Shown piece after piece: positions 1 through 3,492 of a stretch of 5,279 nt of DNA (its first letter is position 1; every line of letters starts with the position of its first letter). Below the pieces are notes generated by a model. That model was given only the letters and a program-made list of their open reading frames with translations, was not told the origin of the DNA and made no database searches. Origin of the DNA: Flavipsychrobacter stenotrophus. Lineage in GTDB: Bacteria > Bacteroidota > Bacteroidia > Chitinophagales > Chitinophagaceae. The stretch covers positions 1-5,279 of the forward strand of contig CANBTK010000205.1 in the NCBI GenBank assembly GCA_947372365.1, in the 5' to 3' direction. Position numbers and translations under genes: made by a program.

Positions 1-456
1 ACTATCTGTATTGATTCTGTGGCAACACTTTATACAACAGGCACTGGCGGCGCATGGGGCGCACAAAATGGCAATGCAACAGTGGATGCTGGTATAATAA
101 CCGGGAAATTTAAGGGATTGGATACTATCAGCTATTCAGTTACCAATAGCTGCGGCCTTTCTAAAGCCATTAAGTTCTTATCAGTTGATTCCTGCGCAGA
201 ACCACTGCCGGTAATAAAAGAAGGCATTGCCGATTTCTACCCGAACCCTACCAGCGAATCGGTAACCATAAGCCAGCCACACCCCGGCGACTTTGACCAG
301 TTCGCTATCACCACAGCAAGCGGCGCACTGGTCATCAGTGGTAGCCTGCAACCACAAAAAACCGAGGTTTCTTTGAGGGCACTTCCGGAGGGCATCTACT
401 TTATACGGGTAACTGGCCAGCACCATGCATGGGCGGAAAGGATAGTTAAATATTAA
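1..456 (+). CDS. T9SS-secreted Ig-like repeat protein, C-terminal part (5' end outside window)
   Basis: The frame is open from base 1 to a TAA at 454-456, giving the last 151 residues of a longer protein; an internal GTG at 19 is not a credible start. Fragment residues 8-58 look like a degenerate bacterial Ig-like (BIG2-type) repeat: a G-x-W start, NATVDAGIITGKFKG, then ISYSVTNSCG, a pattern common in tandem arrays of Bacteroidota surface proteins. Residues from about 75 to 151 are a type A T9SS C-terminal sorting domain (Por_Secre_tail family): YPNPTSESVTI near its start, LPEGIYFIRV near its end, and a basic tail RIVKY. In known systems this domain takes the protein through the outer membrane via the PorU/PorV attachment complex and is usually removed when the cargo is anchored or released. 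The catalytic or binding part, if any, lies upstream, so the specific role cannot be read. A terminator follows 28 bp after the stop. Confidence 0.92.
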   Translation, partial: TICIDSVATLYTTGTGGAWGAQNGNATVDAGIITGKFKGLDTISYSVTNSCGLSKAIKFLSVDSCAEPLPVIKEGIADFYPNPTSESVTISQPHPGDFDQFAITTASGALVISGSLQPQKTEVSLRALPEGIYFIRVTGQHHAWAERIVKY

Positions 457-484
457 GGGACACTACCCCAAAAAAGGATATACT

Positions 485-520
485 AAAAAGCAGCGCTGCC
501 GGTAGGTAGCGCTGCTTTTT
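485..520. terminator. Intrinsic terminator with A-tract/T-tract symmetry
   Basis: AAAAAGCAGCGCT (485-497) pairs perfectly over 13 bp with AGCGCTGCTTTTT (508-520). The stem extends inward by one G-T and two C-G pairs to a GGTA tetraloop (501-504), making a 16-bp stem. A T-run (516-520, then ATTT) follows on the plus strand and the matching A-run gives a U-tract on the minus strand, so it could act both ways. It lies just after the T9SS cargo gene and should end that transcript. No gene reads into it from the right within this window. Confidence 0.88.
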
Positions 521-538
521 ATTTGCACCCCATTAGCC

Positions 539-549
539 CAATTTTGCAC
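539..549 (+). promoter_or_regulatory. Possible -7-type promoter element for the barrel gene
   Basis: CAATTTTG at 539-546, followed by CAC, differs by one base from the Bacteroidota -7 consensus TAnnTTTG. No TTG lies at the usual 17-23 bp upstream; the T-run of the terminator (516-520) is the only candidate. The gene must be transcribed from somewhere in 521-621 if the terminator works, which is the main reason for proposing it. An alternative is TATTTTG (608-614), one base short of consensus, with TTG at 584-586; it would leave almost no leader unless translation starts at 640. Weak evidence. Confidence 0.22.
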
Positions 550-621
550 TTGGGTGCTGATAGTTTGCCAATAATTTGTGGCCTTGCTGCCCTTACAAAT
601 CCCATCATATTTTGTATGTTT

Positions 622-1425
622 ATGCGTAAATACCTTATGATGTTCAAATACTTATCCTTTATACCTTTCTTTTTATCGGCTCAGTTTGCTGTGGCACAAA
701 ACTCACTGGCTACTGACTACACGGCCAACTTGCCTGCAATGGACGAAGTTGTAGCCGAAAGCCCTGCAGCGGATGGTACACCGGCAGTGTTACCGTCAAC
801 ACTAATGCCACTTGCACCATTTGGTGGTGGCAGCGGCGGTAATAGCGACAAGAACTTCTGCATTGGCATAAATGTAGGCATGGATAATATGGCCGCTCAG
901 TTTGGTAACTATTCTGCCACAGGCACTGGTTTTGGGCACCAATACTCCGCGGGGTTGGCCATACAAAGGGAAGGTAAAACCGATGGGCACCAGAATGCAA
1001 TATCTATAATGCTCAGTTATACCATCATGCAAGCTAAGATGGAGTACACCGATAAAACGAACAACACCATAAAGCCCGACTATAAAATGTATGGCCTTGG
1101 GCTGCCGGTATCCTACACTGGCATAGCTAACGGGCGCTCCGCTGTTGGCTTTTTCTACCAGGCAGGCATTGATTTTGAATACCTTTCCAAGGTCTATGAC
1201 ACCAAGCAGGATGTTTCCAAAAACTTCAACAAATTCCTGGTGGCTCCATTCGCTAGCTTTGGCATAGCATTCCGAAATGAAATATCCAGCGGCGAGTTCA
1301 AATCAGAGCATATTATGCTAGGCCCGTTTATTTCGTACGATGTTAACAACCTAACGTCGGTTAGCGGCAATTCGCTCAGCAATTACACCTTTGGGCTTCG
1401 GTTGTATGTTATGCAGGTAGACTAA
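622..1425 (+). CDS. Outer-membrane beta-barrel protein, about eight strands
   Basis: The product has 267 residues from the ATG at 622 (MRKYLMMFKY); ATGs at 616 and 640 are equally possible. Starting at 640 gives a compact signal peptide, MFKYLSFIPFFLSAQFAVAQ. In all cases cleavage should follow AVAQ (residue 26 from 622). Residues 27-77 form a linker rich in Pro, Ala and Gly ending in GGGSGG. From residue 78 the sequence alternates polar and non-polar residues in about eight amphipathic strands, for example FCIGINVGMD, ISIMLSYTIM, YGLGLPVSYTG, VGFFYQAGIDF, FASFGIAF, IMLGPFISY and the last, YTFGLRLYV. That pattern and the signal peptide indicate a small outer-membrane barrel of the PorT/OmpA-like size class found in Bacteroidota. 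No specific family motif is recognised, so substrate and partner are unknown. It is probably its own transcription unit, bounded by the terminator upstream and a convergent operon downstream. Confidence 0.85.
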   Translation: MRKYLMMFKYLSFIPFFLSAQFAVAQNSLATDYTANLPAMDEVVAESPAADGTPAVLPSTLMPLAPFGGGSGGNSDKNFCIGINVGMDNMAAQFGNYSATGTGFGHQYSAGLAIQREGKTDGHQNAISIMLSYTIMQAKMEYTDKTNNTIKPDYKMYGLGLPVSYTGIANGRSAVGFFYQAGIDFEYLSKVYDTKQDVSKNFNKFLVAPFASFGIAFRNEISSGEFKSEHIMLGPFISYDVNNLTSVSGNSLSNYTFGLRLYVMQVD

Positions 1426-1440
1426 GGGCCCCAGCACCAT

Positions 1441-2046
1441 TTACCTCATAAACGGCGGGTGGTTCATCAACTCTATAAAAACCCTTAATGATTCCGGCTT
1501 CAGGATTAGTGTAAAAGCTATGCCGTAAAGCGCACCCCAGAGGTGTACGCCATGGGCTATTTTTTCCCCGCTTTTCGTTGACATGTAGTAGGAGTAAATG
1601 AGGTAGCCTACTGCATAGAGTATGAAGTAAAGCGGAAAGATAAATTTTATATATACCACACCCCACGGCTCAAACAGCACCAGTGCAAATACTACTGCCG
1701 ATACCGCCCCGCTGGCACCGCATGCGCGGTACTCAGGGTTATCTTTTTCCTTGCGGTAGTCATGCAGGGCTGATACCGCAAGGGCTGAGCTGTAGAATAA
1801 CATGTATTCCGTCTGCGAGAAAATATGCTGTTCCAGCTGGCTGCCGAAAAAGTACAGGGTGAGCATATTAAACGCCAGATGCCCTATATCAGCATGCACA
1901 AAACCTACAGATATGAACCTGAAGTAGCCTCCCTTGTTATGGTGCATTTCATATGGGGCCAGGCACAGTTTGCCAAAAAGCTCCTGATCTTTAAACGCCG
2001 GTAGCGAAATGATAGCAGTAAGGGCAATAATGCCGATTGTCAACAT
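1441..2046 (-). CDS. Rhomboid family intramembrane serine protease
   Basis: The 201-residue protein has the rhomboid core: VGFVHADIGHLAFNM (residues 47-61), supplying the HxxxN oxyanion-hole motif (H56, N60); GASG with the nucleophile S112; and HLWGALYG with the catalytic H168, giving the Ser-His dyad. Hydrophobic stretches at about 2-16, 44-68, 80-94, 107-126, 128-152 and 164-184 fit the minimal six-helix form typical of bacteria, with almost no N-terminal cytoplasmic domain. Rhomboids cut transmembrane segments of other membrane proteins inside the lipid bilayer. The natural substrate is not known here. The ATG at 2046 lies 3 nt after the stop of the DUF2167 gene (TAAAACATG on the sense strand), so the two are surely co-transcribed and probably translationally coupled. 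The stop is 15 bp from the convergent barrel gene, with no hairpin terminator between. All catalytic residues are present, so it should be active. Confidence 0.94.
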   Translation of the reverse strand: MLTIGIIALTAIISLPAFKDQELFGKLCLAPYEMHHNKGGYFRFISVGFVHADIGHLAFNMLTLYFFGSQLEQHIFSQTEYMLFYSSALAVSALHDYRKEKDNPEYRACGASGAVSAVVFALVLFEPWGVVYIKFIFPLYFILYAVGYLIYSYYMSTKSGEKIAHGVHLWGALYGIAFTLILKPESLRVFIELMNHPPFMR

Positions 2047-2049
2047 GTT

Positions 2050-3078
2050 TTAAGCAGGGTTTGTTGTGTCGTGCCCTTCAGGCGTTGTATCGGTTGTTTC
2101 ATGGGTAAGGGTTGGTGCAATCTGTGGCACCGGGCTAGCTTCATCCGGCTGAGGTGCTGCCTCCTTTTTCTTCCTTGTAAACAACCCGGCAATCTTCTTC
2201 CTGAAAGCTGCAAAACCGCCCATCATGGCTATCATAATGAGCTTTATATTTTTGAGCAGCAAAATAATGAGGCCCGTCTTGGCTATCAGCTTGCCGGCTA
2301 TCAGGCCTCCTATTGTATAGGCAGCCACCTTATCTATCGATGGGTTGAAATCAGAATATTTGTTGCCTTCGCCAAATTTTGCAATATTCAGTACATCGGC
2401 AATATGGTTGTTTATTTCGCCAAGCTGGTCAACTGTACCTACGGCATTGAGGCTCAGTATGCCTTTGCGCCCCAGTATCCTCACATCATAATTAAGGGTA
2501 AGCGGGCCCTGTTTATCGCCAAACCGCAATGACTTTGCCCAGTGCAGTATCTTCCTTTCCTTGTCGTAGAAAGGCTTTTGCGCCCAGTTAATGAAGTGTA
2601 TAGCTTCGTAACCCTGCTTGGCCCGTTCTTCATTAATCTCTTCCTCGTCTTTCTGCATCTCCTTCAGCATGTCGTCATAGTTAATCTTGTCGGCATCCTC
2701 GTCTTTAACATAGCCATCCTCATCATACGAAACAACAAAAGCCCATGTGTTATCGCTTGCCAGTTTATAATCGGCCTTTACAACCATCCCTAAAATATCA
2801 TTGCGGCCCGGATTGCCCCACAGGTCGTGTATAATCATATTGGCTTTATCCTGTGGTATGAATTTGTAGCCGGTGGGTATATCCAGGCTGGCAATTTCCT
2901 TAAGGGCCACTTTCCCGGTTTGGTACTTTATTGTTGCCTCAATGGAATCATAGTATTGCTTAATGCGCTCCTGGCGTGAGTCTTCGGTGGTATCAATTGC
3001 CTGAGCCAGCAATTTTGCAGGGGACAAAAATGTAAAAAATGCCAAGGCTATGGCAAGGGCGGCAAGGGTATTTTTCAT
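2050..3078 (-). CDS. DUF2167 family membrane-anchored protein
   Basis: The 342-residue protein begins with a signal peptide (MKNTLAALAI..., predicted cleavage after LLAQA, about residue 26). Residues 55-250 match my recall of the DUF2167 family (COG4714, uncharacterised membrane-anchored proteins): LDIPTGYKFI, DLWGNP (85-90), the acidic block DEDGYVKDEDADKINYDD (119-136), NEERAKQGYEAI (149-160), HWAKSLRFG (179-187), LNYDVRILGRKG (195-206), LNAVGTVDQL and the hallmark YSDFNPSIDKVAAY (241-254). A hydrophobic region at 254-292 anchors it. Lysines at 277 and 280 split it, so one long or two short helices are possible. A basic cluster (RKKIAGLFTRKKK, 293-305) follows, then a Pro/Thr-rich tail of about 37 residues that I take to be an addition to the family core. 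The biochemical role of DUF2167 is unknown. The domain should face the periplasm. It is the first gene of the operon with the rhomboid protease. Confidence 0.92.
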   Translation of the reverse strand: MKNTLAALAIALAFFTFLSPAKLLAQAIDTTEDSRQERIKQYYDSIEATIKYQTGKVALKEIASLDIPTGYKFIPQDKANMIIHDLWGNPGRNDILGMVVKADYKLASDNTWAFVVSYDEDGYVKDEDADKINYDDMLKEMQKDEEEINEERAKQGYEAIHFINWAQKPFYDKERKILHWAKSLRFGDKQGPLTLNYDVRILGRKGILSLNAVGTVDQLGEINNHIADVLNIAKFGEGNKYSDFNPSIDKVAAYTIGGLIAGKLIAKTGLIILLLKNIKLIMIAMMGGFAAFRKKIAGLFTRKKKEAAPQPDEASPVPQIAPTLTHETTDTTPEGHDTTNPA

Positions 3079-3109
3079 ACTTTTTCGGGGGGTGTTGGTT
3101 AAAAAAGTT

Positions 3110-3117
3110 CAAATATA
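3110..3117 (-). promoter_or_regulatory. Bacteroidota -7 promoter element of the DUF2167-rhomboid operon
   Basis: On the minus strand this reads TATATTTG, a full match to the Bacteroidota -7 consensus TAnnTTTG. Transcription would start about 7 nt downstream, near 3103, giving a 5' leader of roughly 25 nt before the ATG at 3078. No clear TTG -33 element is seen at 17-23 bp; TGG at 3135-3133 is the nearest partial match. The start codon is preceded by an A-rich GAAAAAGT rather than a Shine-Dalgarno sequence, as is usual in this phylum. Confidence 0.5.
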
Positions 3118-3201
3118 ACAGTTAGAATGAATCCATAAAATATTTTGGCATATTTTTCCCTATTCGCCATACATTATATACGTAAATGAACGTTTTTGTG
3201 A

Positions 3202-3339
3202 CTAAATTAGCTTCATACCCACTTTGAAAAGCCAGAAATATGCAGGCGTGGCTGCAATTATACCTATCAAAAAAAGCCACACCAGCAGCTTATAATCCAA
3301 CGCACACTTCAGATGGCCCTTCTGCATCTTTGCTAACAT
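3202..3339 (-). CDS. Candidate small single-pass membrane protein, 45 residues
   Basis: An ATG at 3339 opens 45 codons to a TAG at 3202-3204; an in-frame TAA lies directly upstream (3342-3340), so the start is fixed. The product starts MLAKMQKGHLKCALDYK, continues with a hydrophobic core LLVWLFLIGIIAATPAYFWLF (residues 18-38, given here as its ends L18 and F38), and finishes KVGMKLI. Basic residues flank the core on both sides, as expected for a short membrane-spanning protein. The frame matches a GC-richer island (42% against 27-29% on either side), the best support that it is coding. No recognisable homologue, good promoter or ribosome binding motif is seen; the bases before the ATG are GTTTTTTAA. 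It lies upstream of, and in the same direction as, the DUF2167 operon, 123 bp from its start codon. It could instead be a small RNA or a decayed gene. Confidence 0.42.
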   Translation of the reverse strand: MLAKMQKGHLKCALDYKLLVWLFLIGIIAATPAYFWLFKVGMKLI

Positions 3340-3368
3340 TTAAAAAACGCCCAAACGGTTGAATTTGT

Positions 3369-3386
3369 GATATAAATGATATAAAT
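3369..3386. repeat. Perfect tandem 9-bp repeat GATATAAAT x2
   Basis: GATATAAAT occurs at 3369-3377 and again directly at 3378-3386, in the AT-rich leader region about 107 bp before the surface-protein start. It could be an operator half-site pair, part of an AT-rich promoter, or simple replication slippage. No known binding motif is recognised. Confidence 0.55.
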
Positions 3387-3416
3387 TGCACATTCAAGTA
3401 ATTTAAAACACCTGCG

Positions 3417-3447
3417 AAAAATTTCATTTTATTAAAATGAGGTTTTT
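3417..3447. promoter_or_regulatory. AT-rich inverted repeat upstream of the surface-protein gene
   Basis: The arms CATTTTA (3425-3431) and TAAAATG (3433-3439) pair perfectly around one central T. Pairing continues outward through T-A, two T-G wobbles and five A-T pairs, so 3417-3431 and 3433-3447 form imperfect 15-bp arms. It sits 45 bp before the ATG at 3493. A protein-binding operator or a leader hairpin is possible. On the minus strand an A/T-rich hairpin followed by TTTTT could act as a weak terminator. AT-rich sequence makes such symmetry easier to get by chance. Confidence 0.35.
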
Positions 3448-3492
3448 TCAGATGGTATTGTATTCCAAGTACTGAAGACAAACTAACAAAGA

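Larger units (their letters stand above)
3079..3492. other. Divergent intergenic region, 414 bp, AT-rich
   Basis: This stretch separates the start of the DUF2167 operon (minus) from the start of the modular surface protein (plus). By hand count, 3121-3200 has 23 G/C in 80 bases and 3341-3490 has 41 in 150 (about 27-29%), clearly lower than the genes around. The middle, 3202-3339, rises to 58 of 138 (42%) and coincides with the small open frame listed separately. The region also holds the DUF2167 -7 element, a tandem 9-bp repeat (3369-3386) and an inverted repeat (3417-3447). The best -7-like match on the plus strand is TGAATTTG at 3360-3367, one mismatch from consensus and without a properly spaced TTG. 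The promoter of the large surface-protein gene therefore remains unlocated. Confidence 0.8.

Noticed and set aside
523..621. N-terminal extension of the barrel protein from a TTG at 523
   Set aside because: It would bury the signal peptide behind 33 extra residues and begin next to the terminator; ATGs at 616, 622 or 640 give normal secretory signals.
710..1032. Minus-strand frames opposite the barrel gene
   Set aside because: They are antisense to a gene with signal peptide and strand periodicity, and show no protein-like features.
2071..2793. Two plus-strand open frames (2071-2532 and 2542-2793) opposite the DUF2167 gene
   Set aside because: They are antisense to a gene with clear family conservation; their products are rich in Cys/His/Leu as mirror translations are, with no recognisable domain.
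3202..3340. CRISPR array, tRNA or riboswitch in the intergenic region
   Set aside because: No spaced direct repeats, no cloverleaf and no recognised aptamer core were found; the GC-rich island is better explained by a short coding frame.
3437..3475. 12-codon plus-strand frame MRFFQMVLYSKY ahead of the surface-protein gene, as a possible leader peptide
   Set aside because: It is too short to judge, has no attenuator-like codon run, and starts inside the inverted repeat; nothing separates it from chance.
3290..3481. Minus-strand 63-codon open frame starting MSSVLGIQYHLKK
   Set aside because: It runs mostly through 27% G+C intergenic DNA, has an AT-driven Phe/Ile/Asn composition, no domain or signal, and overlaps the more convincing small membrane-protein frame in another register.
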